This document shows positions 50,001-60,804 of a DNA stretch of 64,000 nt, piece by piece. Position 1 is the first letter of the stretch; each line of letters begins with the position of its first letter. Source of the stretch: Glandiceps talaboti (Eukaryota; Hemichordata; Enteropneusta; Spengelidae). The stretch lies in the NCBI RefSeq assembly GCF_964340395.1, contig NC_135565.1, positions 2,707,642-2,771,641 on the forward strand. Reading direction: 5' to 3'. A program made the position numbers and the translations under genes. The notes under the pieces are model-generated. The model made no database searches, was not told where the DNA came from, and saw nothing but the letters and a program-made list of their open reading frames with translations.

Positions 50001-53000
50001 TAAGTGTAGTTATCGGTGGGGTAATTCTATAAGTGTTGTTATCGGTGGGGATAGTTCTTTAAGTGTAGTTATCGGTGGGGGTAGTTCTATAAGTGTAGTT
50101 ATCGGTGGGCGTAGTTCTATAAGTGTAGTTATCGGTGGGGTAATTCTATAAGTGTAGTTATCGGAGGGGGTAGTTCTGTAAGTGTAGTTATCGGTGGGGG
50201 TAGTTCTATAAGTGTAGTTATCGGTGGGGGTAGTTCTATAAGTGTAGTTATCGGTGGGGGTAGTTCTATAAGTGTAGTTATCGGTGGGGGTAGTTCTATA
50301 AGTGTATTTATCGGTGGGGTAGTTCTATAAGTGTAGTTATCGGAGGGGGTAGTTCTATAAGTGTAGTTATCGGAGGGGGTAGTTCTATAAGTGTAGTTAT
50401 CGGTGGGGGTAGTTCTATAAGTGTAGTTATCGGAGGGGGTAGTTCTATAAGTGTAGTTATCGGAGGGGGTAGTTCTATAAGTGTAGTTATCGGTGGGGGT
50501 AGTTCTATAAGTGTAGTTATCGGAGGGGGTAGTTCTATAAGTGTAGTTATCGGTGGGGGTAGTTCTATAAGTGTAGTTATCGGTGGGGGTAGTTCTATAA
50601 GTGTAGTTATCGGAGGGGGTAGTTCTATAAGTGTAGTTATCGGTGGGGGTAGTTCTATAAGTGTAGTTATCGGTGGGGGTAGTTCTATAAGTGTAGTTAT
50701 CGGTGGGGGTAGTTCTATAAGTGTAGTTATCGGTGGGGGTAGTTCTATAAGTGTATTTATCGGTGGGGTAGTTCTATAAGTGTAGTTATCGGAGGGGGTA
50801 GTTCTATAAGTGTAGTTATCGGAGGGGGTAGTTCTATAAGTGTAGTTATCGGTGGGGGTAGTTCTATAAGTGTAGTTATCGGTGGGGGTAGTTCTATAAG
50901 TGTAGTTATCGGTGGGGGTAGTTCTATAAGTGTAGTTATCGGTGGGGGTAGTTCTATAAGTGTATTTATCGGTGGGGGTAGTTCTATAAGTGTAGTTATC
51001 GGTGGGGGTAGTTCTATAAGTGTAGTTATCGGTGGGGGTAGTTCTATAAGTGTATTTATCGGTGGGGTAGTTCTATAAGTGTAGTTATCGGAGGGGGTAG
51101 TTCTATAAGTGTAGTTATCGGAGGGGGTAGTTCTGTAAGTGTAGTTATCGGTGGGGGTAGTTCTATAAGTGTAGTTATCGGTGGGGGTAGTTCTATAAGT
51201 GTAGTTATCGGTGGGGGTAGTTCTATAAGTGTATTTATCGGTGGGGTAGTTCTATAAGTGTAGTTATCGGTGGGGTAATTCTATAAGTGTAGTTATCGGT
51301 GGGGGTAGTTCTATAAGTGTAGTTATCGGTGGGGTAGTTCTATAAGTGTAGTTATCGGTGGGGTAATTCTATAAGTGTAGTTATCGGAGGGGGTAGTTCT
51401 ATAAGTGTATTTATCGGTGGGGTAGTTCTATAAGTGTAGTTATCGGTGGGGGTAATTCTATAAGTGTAGTTATCGGAGGGGGTAGTTCTATAAGTGTATT
51501 TATCGGTGGGGTAGTTCTATAAGTGTAGTTATCGGAGGGGGTAGTTCTATAAGTGTATTTATCGGTGGGGTAGTTCTATAAGTGTAGTTATCGGTGGGGG
51601 TAGTTCTATAAGTGTATTTATCGGTGGGGTAGTTCTATAAGTGTAGTTATCGGAGGGGGTAGTTCTATAAGTGTAGTTATCGGTGGGGGTAGTTCTGTAG
51701 AGAAAAGAAATGGTTAAGTTGTTTCTTCCTGTAGTACTACTTTTGTATTCGTTGCTTTAAATGTGCATAATGTAGATTGGTTTTGTTTTGTTTTCGATTA
51801 TTGGCATGTTAGCGGCCCTATAATTAAGATTTCATTTGGCAACTTCCTTTTAATATGTCACCCAAAGCCAATATAGTAACTTACACCAAGCTAATGGCTA
51901 AATATTTCGAGGTTTATATGTGAACTTTCGTGTTCTTTGACGGCATTGGTTTTATAGACTAAAACTTACCACTGAACCACATTTACGATCATAGTCTTGT
52001 TTACTTTGATCGCAGTTTGTAGATGTAACTTCATTGGGTGCTGCTGTAAAACCGTGTGCTATGACAAGTATGGCCACTAATATAGATATCAGCGATAACA
52101 CCATAAATGAAAATACCTGTAAACAATAACAAAGAAAGGGTTAGATTACATACAGATTAGGCTTAGTTATGATTACTGACATAAACAAACAGGCAAACAA
52201 ACAAACAAACAAACAAACAACCAACCAACCAATAAATAGCTAAATAAATAAATGAAATAAAAAATAAATGAATGAACAACAGAGATAGTAATTACAAATC
52301 AATATCGACAATATTTCTATGCAATACGAATTACTATTATATACCAGTACATATATATATGCTTTTTCACTTTATGTTTTCCTACATGAAAGCAATTGTC
52401 ATACTATTATAACAATTAATTGTGACCAATTGGCATGTAGAAAAACATAAAGTGATTCGTATTGCATTGAAAAAATAAATGTGGATACTGATTTGTAATT
52501 ATTCTGTTGTAAGTTCATTTGTGCCTATATCTATATGTTCTTTGTTTGTTTGTTTGTTTGCTCGTTTGCTTGTGAATTAGTTTGTTAGTTAGTTAGTTAG
52601 TTTGTTTGTTTGTTTGCTCGTTTGCTTGTGAATTTGTTTGTTTGTTTGTTTGTTTGTTTGTTTGTTTGTTTGTTATTTGTTTGTTTGATTGTTTCTGATA
52701 TTGATAAATAACCTTAATGTTACTTACTGCTGATTTACTGTCATGGTTATAGTACATCATACAACCAATGGCACCTGTCACCAGAAACTGAAATGTAGAA
52801 AACAAATAAAATTAGTTATTAAATGTTCAAAATATAAATCACGTGATCATTGCCTCTGTCAACTATATTTGATGTTCATCATATCAGCATCAGTCTGTTT
52901 CTGAGGATCATAAATAATGTGATTAACAAAATAACGAAAAAAACAAAAAATGAACAAATGTGAGCTCTCTGAATTTGACCTTTGCTAACAGCATCACATA

Positions 53001-53386
53001 AAAGGATATAATTATAACATGATTACTCTCATGTGTGCGAATGTGCATGCGTCAATTTGTTTTGTTATCTGCTTGTTAATAGTTTGTTTGGTGTGAGTGT
53101 GATACGTTATACGAAGGGGTACATTATTTCACAACGAGTCAACGTTTTCGTGATGAAGAGAGTACGAATACAAGGCACGAGTGAACCGTTTATTGATTAT
53201 TTGTCGCTTTTATCTAACATTACACAATAATTTGTACTTTACGTAACCGAATATATTTGAATATGTAATTAAAATGTACAACAGTGCTTGCCAAGTGCTC
53301 CTATTATCTTGTTCAAAGAAGTTTTTTCAGAGAGAGAGAGAGAGAGGGAGAGAGAGACAGAGAGAGACAGAGACAGAGAGAGAGAC

Positions 53387-53441
<55 letters not shown>

Positions 53442-55116
53442 CAGATACAGAGAGAGCGACAGACAGAGACAGAGAGACAGGTACAGAGAGAGCGACAGAC
53501 AGAGACAGAAACAGAGATGGAGACACAGAGACAGAGAGAGACGCAGACAGAGACAGACGAGTAGAGCGACACATAAACAGAACACGTAGATACAGAGAGA
53601 CAGAGATAGACTGATATATATATTAGATAGATAGACAGTGAGGCAAACCGACAGAAACTGAGACAGACGGGCATACACGGATATACAGAGGGACAGACAG
53701 GCAGAGGAGTCTACTAATCCCTGTTTTTATCTTTGCTGTTGTATATCTATCGACCAAGTTCTTTTTGAGATAAGTTTCTGACCAAAACATTTTACTCCTA
53801 ATTTGCATATCGGCGATGAGATTATTATATGTTTAATAGTTTGTCATTTACACATCTCCAAATGCACCCCCATTATATTTCAACAAAATCTGTGGTTTGG
53901 AATTAAATAAAATAGACACCTTTTAGCCCTAATTTGCATATTACTAGTGGTGACATCATGTCATGTACAAATCATAATCTACACTCCCTAAACACTTCCC
54001 ACCAATTTCAGCCCAATTTGCCCAGTAGTTTTTTTTTATTTGTCAAAAATGGCAGAGTTTGATTCAAATTAGAAACTTGTAACGTGATTTTTGCTTTGAA
54101 CAATTTCCCAACTAGACGCCAAAAGGAATACTCCTAGCAAATATCAAACAATCGGTCCAGCGGTTTTCGAGTTAATCTCATGCACATACATACTTTTCAA
54201 AATATTTACCCACATGCTGATCCATGCTAGGTATAGGTGTTCATTTGCTGAATGATTATCGAGTTGCCTATCTAACCCTGTTGTTATCTTTGTAATATAA
54301 ACGATCATATGGCTGTTGCTATGGGCGTGGTCATGTTGCTAGGGGTATTTGCATACATTTTGTGAATGTTAAATCACTTGCCTACAAGATGATTTCTTGA
54401 ATGTTCATTCACTTGTCTATGAATCCCTGTTGTTATCTTTGTGGAATACACCACCGTTTGGCTGTTGTTATGGGCGTGGTCATGGTTGCTAGGGGTATTG
54501 CATACATATTGTGAATGTTAACTCACTTGCCTACAAGATGATGTTAAATGACCAAAATATACTGCCTTTTGGTTATTGCTAAGGGCGTGGTCATGGTTGA
54601 TATGACCAATTGTGGCAAAATGTTTTGAAGAAAATCTGCAGAATAACACTTCGAATCTAAAGGCATCTCACCAAGTTTCAGTCTCATTGACCAAGAACTT
54701 TTTGAGTTTTTGAACAAAGTTCACATTGTACACCTAATTTGCATATCAGAAATGAAATTCGTCATCTATACACCCCCAGATGAGTCTCTGCTCAGTAAGT
54801 TTGAAATTATAGATTTTTGACCAAAAAGACACATTTTATCCCTAATTTGCATATCACTGATAGGATCATCATGTCGTGAACACCTCTTAGTCTAAACACC
54901 CTTAAAAATGTTCCCACCAAATTTCAGACCGATCTGCCCAGTAGTTTTTAGTTTATGGTTTTTTGACCAAAAATCACATTTTTTACCCAAATATACACCA
55001 AAGATAAGATTATTGTGATTTGAACAATTTCCCAACTAGACACCCAAGGTAATACACCCACCAAATATCATGGCAATCAGTGCAGTGGTTTTTGAATTTA
55101 AGTTGTGTACACACAT

Positions 55117-55172
<56 letters not shown>

Positions 55173-55500
55173 AGACAGACAGACATACACACACACACAG
55201 ACACACACACACAGACAGACAGACAGACAGACAGACACTTTGTCATGCCTATAGCACTACTGAACCTTATCAGTTCAGTTGTGCTAAAAATTACGTGTTT
55301 GATATCATCACGTGATTACTTACCAGTGTACCTCCCCATATAGGTGTTGCAATCTGGTAACCATAACAACGGGATGCCATAAACACAGCACCAACAATCA
55401 TTATCAATAAACCTAGAACGATATGCGCTATGGACTGACCAAATAATAGTTGAAGAAAATATTCTCGATAATTTACGGATTTCCTTTCTCTTATCGCCAT
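45085..55500 (-). CDS. Gene A: CD20/MS4A-like four-helix membrane protein with a long repeat-bearing tail (812 aa, 5 coding exons)
   Basis: The coding exons are 55500-55324, 52787-52728, 52116-51970, 47878-47754 and 47014-45085. All junctions are GT-AG, the phases are 0,0,0,2 and the joined frame is 812 codons. Helices lie at about residues 15-41, 51-72, 80-102 and 134-154. The loop between helices 3 and 4 has Cys114 and Cys125. The tail of about 640 residues holds TAEEKHNR (about 218-235), the SSGWSSEY block (about 394-409), a poly-Pro then poly-Gln stretch (about 521-546), six or so 12-residue repeats with a GYEHYP core (about 622-695) and a C-terminal RPPARPSEYFG block. Residues 1-170 align with gene B exon by exon. 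The start is the first Met after a good acceptor (CTGTAG, 55510-55515). The frame stays open into the upstream exon but has no ATG there. The family call is by pattern and the function is unknown. Confidence 0.85.
47409..47760. repeat. 44-bp tandem repeat, 8 copies, containing the exon 4 splice donor
   Basis: Eight nearly perfect 44-bp units (tgtgaactagctagcata followed by ctataactaattaacttacataggta). On the minus strand each unit contains ACCTAT|GTAAGTTAA, identical to the real exon 4 donor context. The copy next to the exon supplies the real donor. Confidence 0.95.
47754..47878 (-). CDS. Gene A coding exon 4 (125 nt): helix 4
   Basis: The acceptor is TTTTTTCATAG and the donor AT|GTAAGT, phase 2. 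It encodes ELRICLDVAIVMLAT and the rest of helix 4. The last few exon bases and the donor are the first copy of the 44-bp array in the adjoining intron. Reading past this donor gives a stop codon at once (ATG TAA). Confidence 0.88.
47882..47999. other. Unique intron segment
   Basis: Short spacer between exon 4 and the pearl-like element in gene A intron 4, including the exon 4 acceptor tract. Confidence 0.5.
48000..48971 (+). mobile_element. Pearl-like non-autonomous element with terminal inverted repeats
   Basis: The ends are perfect 10-bp inverted repeats, TAGTCCCCGC at 48000-48009 and GCGGGGACTA at 48962-48971. The inside has about five tandem core units of 148-151 bp (marker tgtcctaatacc at 48201, 48352, 48503 and 48653, more divergent at 48801), then an ACGG-type microsatellite (48859-48925), then a right hairpin (AGTCCCCG / CGGGGACT with inner CGGAC/GTCCG). 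There is no coding capacity; frames repeating through the core are artefacts. It lies in the gene A intron between exons 3 and 4. The layout fits pearl elements known from bivalves and their DINE-1-like relatives. Confidence 0.75.
49040..51697. repeat. 29/30-bp G-rich minisatellite, about 89 copies
   Basis: The unit is tagttctataagtgtagtta followed by tcggtggggg, with a 4- or 5-G run and GGAGGGGG, GTGGGCG and TATTTATC variants. Variant order is itself repeated (blocks at about 50200, 50680 and 51000), so segments of several units have duplicated. It fills most of gene A intron 4. The G-rich strand is the template strand of the gene. Confidence 0.97.
51970..52116 (-). CDS. Gene A coding exon 3 (49 codons): helix 3 and extracellular loop
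   Basis: The acceptor is TTGTTTACAG and the donor GTAAGTTTT. It encodes a helix beginning VFSFMVLSLISILVA and a polar loop with Cys114 and Cys125. Confidence 0.88.
52185..52690. mobile_element. Large foldback element with mirrored (CAAA)n / (GTTT)n flanks
   Basis: The left arm from about 52275 (acaacagagatagtaattac...) and the right arm to about 52512 (...taattattctgttgt) are reverse complements over some 80 bp, with one 35-bp insertion in the left arm. The match includes tgcaatacgaat and cactttatgtttt followed by ctacatg. Outside the arms lie CAAAC units at 52190-52215 and GTTTG units at 52540-52680, also complementary. It lies in the gene A intron between exons 2 and 3 (611 nt) and makes up most of it. 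Confidence 0.75.
52728..52787 (-). CDS. Gene A coding exon 2 (20 codons): rest of helix 2
   Basis: The acceptor is ACATTTCAG and the donor GTAAGTAA. It encodes FLVTGAIGCMMYYNHDSKSA. It is 60 nt, identical in length and phase to gene B exon 2. The loop here is not basic, unlike gene B. Confidence 0.88.
52801..53320. other. Unique intron segment
   Basis: Part of the gene A intron between exons 1 and 2. No gene seen. Confidence 0.5.
53325..53705. repeat. (GAGA)/(GACA)n purine-rich microsatellite
   Basis: An almost pure run of AGAG and ACAG units about 380 bp long. All three plus frames and several minus frames stay open through it and are artefacts. Confidence 0.95.
53770..55105 (+). mobile_element. 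Composite dispersed repeat, two arms around a tandem core
   Basis: Two related segments, 53770-54200 and 54640-55105, share the same order of blocks: cctaatttgcatat twice, cccaccaa(a)tttcag, gcccagtagtttt, caatttcccaactagac, aaatatca and finally an aatc(a/g)gt-cagtgg/cagcgg-type end. Between them (54240-54600) lie two to three divergent units of about 125 bp with gttatgggcgtggtcatg. The end leads into a (CA)n tail. No coding capacity. The class is unknown; the layout is SINE- or pearl-like. Confidence 0.6.
55108..55240. repeat. (CA)n / (CAGA)n microsatellite
   Basis: CA units followed by CAGA units directly at the end of the composite repeat, about 80 bp from the donor of gene A exon 1. Confidence 0.95.
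55324..55500 (-). CDS. Gene A coding exon 1 (59 codons): N-terminus, helix 1, start of helix 2
   Basis: It encodes MAIRERKSVNYREYFLQLLF, helix 1 and YQIATPIWGGTL. The donor is GTAAGTAA, phase 0. The whole exon is 55324-55509, with 9 nt of leader before the ATG. Confidence 0.9.
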
Positions 55501-55687
55501 GTTGATAACCTACAGGAGAAATGTAGAATTTGTTTGAAGTTTAGAATAAGTTTTGAATGAAAGGGAATTGTGAAAGAATTCAATTTCTAAAATCTGACTC
55601 TACTTTTATTTAACAATATCGGAACATTTCGATACCTTTCGGAGAAAGTGGCATCCAATAACTTTTAAACAGTGGTGAATCAGATAA

Positions 55688-58600
55688 CAATCACGTCTAT
55701 ACATATCATTGTAGGTCTACCCTATATATCTATTGATGACAATCACGTCTATACATATCATTGTAGGTCTACCCTATGTATCTATTGATAACAATCACGT
55801 CTATACACATCATTGTAGGTCTACCCTATATATCTATTGATAACAATCACGTCTATACATATCATTGTAGGTCTACCCTATGTATCTATTGATAACAATC
55901 ACGTCTATACATATCATTGTAGGTCTACCCCATGTATCTATTGATGACAATCACATCTATACATATCATTGTAGGTCTACCCTATATATCCATTGATGAT
56001 AATTACGTCTATATATATCATTGTAGGTCTACCCTATATATGTATTGATGATAATCACGTCTATACATATCATTGTAGGTCTACCCTACATATCTATTGA
56101 TAACAATCACGTCTATACATATCATTGTAGGTCTACCCTACATATCTATTGATAACAATCACGTCTATATATATCATTGTAGGTCTACCCTACATATCTA
56201 TTGATAACAATCACGTCTATACTTATCATTGTTGGTCTACCCTGTGTATCTAATGATAACAATCACGTCTATACATATCATTGTAGTTCTACCCTATATA
56301 TCTATTGATGACAATCACGTCTATACATATCATTGTAGGTCTACCCTACATATCTATTGATAACAATCACGTCTATACATATCATTGTAGGTCTACCCTA
56401 CATATCTATTGATAACAATCACGTCTATATATATCATTGTAGGTCTACCCTATATATCTATTGATGACAATCACGTCTATACATATCATTGAAGGTCTAC
56501 CCTATTTATCTATTGAAGACAATCACGTCTATACTTATCATTGTTGGTCTACCCTATGTATCTATTGATAACAATCACGTATATACATATCATTGTAGTT
56601 CTACCCTATATATCTATTGATGACAATCACGTCTATACATATCATTGTATGTCTACCCTATGTATCCATTGATGATAATCAAGTCTATACATATCATTGT
56701 TGGTCTACCCTATGTATCCATTGATGACAATCACGTCTATACATATCGTTGTAGGTCTACCCTATATATATATTGATGACAATCACGTCTATACATATCA
56801 TTGTAGGTCTACCCCATGAATCTATTGATGACAATCACATCTATACATATCATTGTAGGTCTACCCTATATATCTATTGATGACAATCACATCTATACAT
56901 ATCATTGTAGGTCTACCCTATGTATCTATTGATAACAATCACGTCTATACATATCATTGTAGGTCTACCCTATATATCTATTGATGACAATCACATCTAT
57001 ACATATCATTGTAGGTCTACCCCATGAATCTATTGATGACAATCACATCTATACATATCATTGTAGGTCTACAATATATATCCATTGATAACAATCACGT
57101 CTATACATATCATTGTAGGTCTACCCTATGTATCTATTGATAACAATCACATCTATACATATCATTGTAGGTCTACCCTATATATCTATTGATAACAATC
57201 ACATCTATACATATCATTGTAGGTCTACAATATATATCCATTGATAACAATCACGTCTATACATATCATTGTAGGTCTACCCTATGTATCTATTGATAAC
57301 AATCACATCTATACATATCATTGTAGGTCTACCCTATATATCTATTGATGACAATCACATCTATACATATCATTGTAGGTCTACCCTATATATCTATTGA
57401 TAACAATCACGTCTATACATATCATTGTAGGTCTACCCTATGTATCTATTGATGACAATCACGTCTATACATATCATTGTAGGTCTACCCTATGTATCTA
57501 TTGATAACAATCGCGTATATACATATCATTGTAGGTCTACCCTGTGTATCTAATGATAACAATCACGTCTATACATATCATTGAAGGTCTACCCTATATA
57601 TCTATTGAAGACAATCACGTCTATACATATCATTGTAGGTCTACCCTATATATCTATTGAAGACAATCACGTCTATACATATCATTGTAGGTCTACCCTA
57701 TATATGTATTGATGACAATCACATCTATACATATCATTGTATGTCTACCCTATGTATCCATTGATGACAATCACATCTATACATATCATTGTAGGTCTAC
57801 CCTATATATGTATTGATGACAATCATGTCTACACATATCATTGTAGGTCTACCCTATGTATCTATTGATAACAATCACGTCTATATATATCATTGTAGGT
57901 CTACCCTATGTATCTATTGATAACAATCACGTCTATACATATCATTGTAGGTCTACCCTATATTTCTATTGATGACAATCGCGCCTATACATATCATTGT
58001 AGGTCTACCCTATATATCTATTGATAATAATCACGTCTATATATATCATTGTAGGTCTACCCTATGTATCTATTGATAACAATCACGTCTATATATATCA
58101 TTGTAGGTCTACCCTATATTTCTATTGATGACAATCGCGCCTATACATATCATTGTAGGTCTACCCTATATATCTATTGATAATAATCACGTCTATACAT
58201 ATCATTGTAGGTCTACCCTATACATGTATATCTATTGATGACAATCACGTCTATACATATCATTGTAGGTCTACCCTATGTATCTATTGATAACAATCAC
58301 GTCTATGCATATCATTGTAGGTCTACCCTATGTACAATGTATCTATTGATGACAATCACGTCTATACATATCATTGTAGGTGTACCCTGTATATCTATTG
58401 ATAACAATCACGTCTATATATATTATTGCAGGTCTACCCTATATATCAATTGATGACAATCACGTCTATACATATTATTGTAGGTCTACCCTATGTATCT
58501 ATTGATGACAATCACGTCTATACATATCATTGTAGGTCTACCCTATATATCAATTGAGGGCAATAACGTCTATACATATCATGGTAGGTCTACCCTATAT

Positions 58601-58845
58601 ATCAATTGATGACAATCACGTCTATACATATTATTGTAGGTCTACCCTATATATCTATTGATAACAATCACGTCTATACATATTATTGTAGGTCTACCCT
58701 ATGTATCTATTGATATCAATCACGTCTATACATATCATTGTAGGTCTACCCTATGTATCTATTGATATCAATCACGTCTATACATATCATTGTAGGTCTA
58801 CCCTATATATCAATTGATGACAATCACGTCTATATGTATCATCAT
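55688..58845. repeat. 52-bp tandem repeat, about 60 copies
   Basis: The unit is gacaatcacgtctatacata followed by tcattgtaggtctaccctat and atatctattgat. Copies vary at tatata/tatgta, gacaat/aacaat and cacgtc/cacatc. Two copies near 58225 and 58330 carry small insertions. It fills most of the 5.1-kb intron upstream of the gene A start codon. Confidence 0.97.
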
Positions 58846-59190
58846 GGCTAATTTGTGAGTGGAGGTTTAAGTAACAATACCATATACGATGTAATATGAG
58901 TTTGACTAACACAGACATGTACAACCAACATGTCAGTGCTGTCTGCCATTTCATGATTTGTAGATTTATTTTCAAAGGGACAAAACAGTTGGGTGTAATT
59001 GTCCTGGATGGATGTCATTGAAAGTCAAATTGTAGCCAAACACCGTTATTAATACAGATTTAGAGCTAACCTTGACGATTTCTTACTTTCGGAAAGACTT
59101 AGGTGTGTCATCTGTCTATAAATGTGACTTAGGGGTAAACCATTGATTTCGGGGGAGGTGGTTTGGGCTGAAGATTTGGCCACAACAACA
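58846..59190. other. Unique intron segment
   Basis: Non-repetitive part of the same intron. No gene seen. Confidence 0.5.
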
Positions 59191-59196
59191 ATGTTC

Positions 59197-59249
<53 letters not shown>

Positions 59250-59312
59250 AAACAACAACAACAACAAATCACCACCACCACCACCACCACTATGACCACC
59301 ACCACTTCCACC
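59191..59312. repeat. (CAA)n-(CAC)n trinucleotide tract
   Basis: About 25 CAA units followed by CAC units. Poly-Leu frames on the minus strand are artefacts. Confidence 0.95.
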
Positions 59313-59394
59313 ACCGCGGCAAAGTAGACAGTAATTTGAGTGTTATCCCCGTGTTGTGTCGCACCTTGTAGGAAATTACTGACAAACCATTGTC

Positions 59395-59632
59395 ACATTA
59401 CGTTACATTGCATTGCACTGCGTTGCATTACATTATATTACATTGCATTACATTACGTTATAGTACATTACATAACATAACAGTACATTGCATTGCATTA
59501 CACTGTATTACATTACATTACATTACATTACATCACATTGCATTACATTGCATTACATTACATTGCATTACATTACATTACATTACATTACATTACATTA
59601 CATTACATTTCATTTCATTACATTACACCAAA
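59395..59632. repeat. (CATTA)n pentanucleotide repeat
   Basis: Imperfect CATTA units with CATTG and CGTTA variants, more regular toward the right end. Confidence 0.95.
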
Positions 59633-60654
59633 TGTATACATGCACATTTGAGGGAGCAAGTAGTTGTGGGTAAGGGAGGGTGTTTTAAATTCAAGGACTA
59701 AAAAATATACTAAGAGATAATAACCACAGTACTAGGTCAAATTGGAATCAAAATACAAGGGAGTAGTGTGGGGGTTGGGTAGTGGAAGGAATCCCCTCCC
59801 AAACATGGAAAATTATTTTAAAATTCAAGGACTAAAAAGTGTTATCTTGTGTTATTTTAACATGTCAAGGTGATAACAATACCCTTTCCTGATCAGAATT
59901 AAAATTTGAATTCAGAAAACTAAAACCAAGAACATTTTCAAAGTATGTTGTTGCATTTTCCCACTTTTGGACTGCGATAGGTTTTCCCCTCCGAAAAATC
60001 TCCAGCCCTTCCCCCAAAATCAAATGGCTTACCCCTTATTTTATAAATTATTACAGTTGAGTCTGGTTTGTGATTATGACAACAATAATGGTTTGTAAAT
60101 CACAATACAGTATCAACGCTCAAAGATGTACTTACATATTCTCACATAAACAGAAATGAAATACAGAAATTGATGTTAAAGTGTTTAATGAGACGAGAGT
60201 GTGTACTCAGTGTACCTGTAGACATAAACGTAGTTAGTTGTTGCTAATAAAACAAACTTCTACTTCTACAGCCGTTTCAACGATTTCGATCTGTTTACGG
60301 TCAAAGGTCAGTCACTAGTTGTTTCGTCGGAGTAAACACTACATACCTATTTTTAGTGCACAATACTGCATTTTGAAGTGTTTAGTTTGATTGAAGAAAC
60401 CTCAACTGTCTTACGACGCCAATAATGAACCTGTCTTCCAAACAATTGTTTCTAAGTAATTATCTAGTAGCATACAGGTAGATACAGTGACATATGCATT
60501 AATATAGGGTAATTGATTTTGAATTAATGTATACTGTGTTGACTAAATACTGTGTACATTTCCACCGAGTGGAGTATTTGTTATTCCTAATTCAAATATT
60601 AAAATCATTCACATCTTTCCTAAATACAGACGAACTACAGTACAACTTACTTAC
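59633..60654. other. Unique intron segment upstream of the 52-bp array
   Basis: No gene seen. It contains two related blocks with aaattcaaggactaaaaa at about 59690 and 59821. Confidence 0.5.
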
Positions 60655-60804
60655 CTCGGTGATAAAACTCGTCGTTACTGTTTTTATGATTTGATATACG
60701 ACTGGAGAGTTCACCAGAAGTGGTAGTGACTGGTCGAGTAGTTCCCGGTACGCTGTTGGAACGTAGTCCGTGTACGTTGTGGTGTAACGTATGGTAGTGT
60801 ATGA
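60655..60804 (-). other. Probable 5' exon of gene A (untranslated or partly coding)
   Basis: A strong minus-strand donor (ACCGAG|GTAAGTAAG) at 60655/60654 is the only good candidate to pair with the acceptor just before the gene A start codon. The exon is richer in G and C than its flanks. Read in the phase of the start codon, it is open from 60655 back to a TAG at 60805-60807 (about 50 codons) but has no ATG. It is therefore called a leader exon; an N-terminal extension through a missed upstream exon is not excluded. The 5' end is not determined. Confidence 0.45.

Noticed and set aside
53269-53678. Arg/Glu/Asp-rich and Ser/Leu-rich ORFs
   Set aside because: Translations of the GAGA/GACA purine tract on both strands.
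58235-58453. 72-codon ORF in the 52-bp array
   Set aside because: Chance frame opened by two small insertions in the array.
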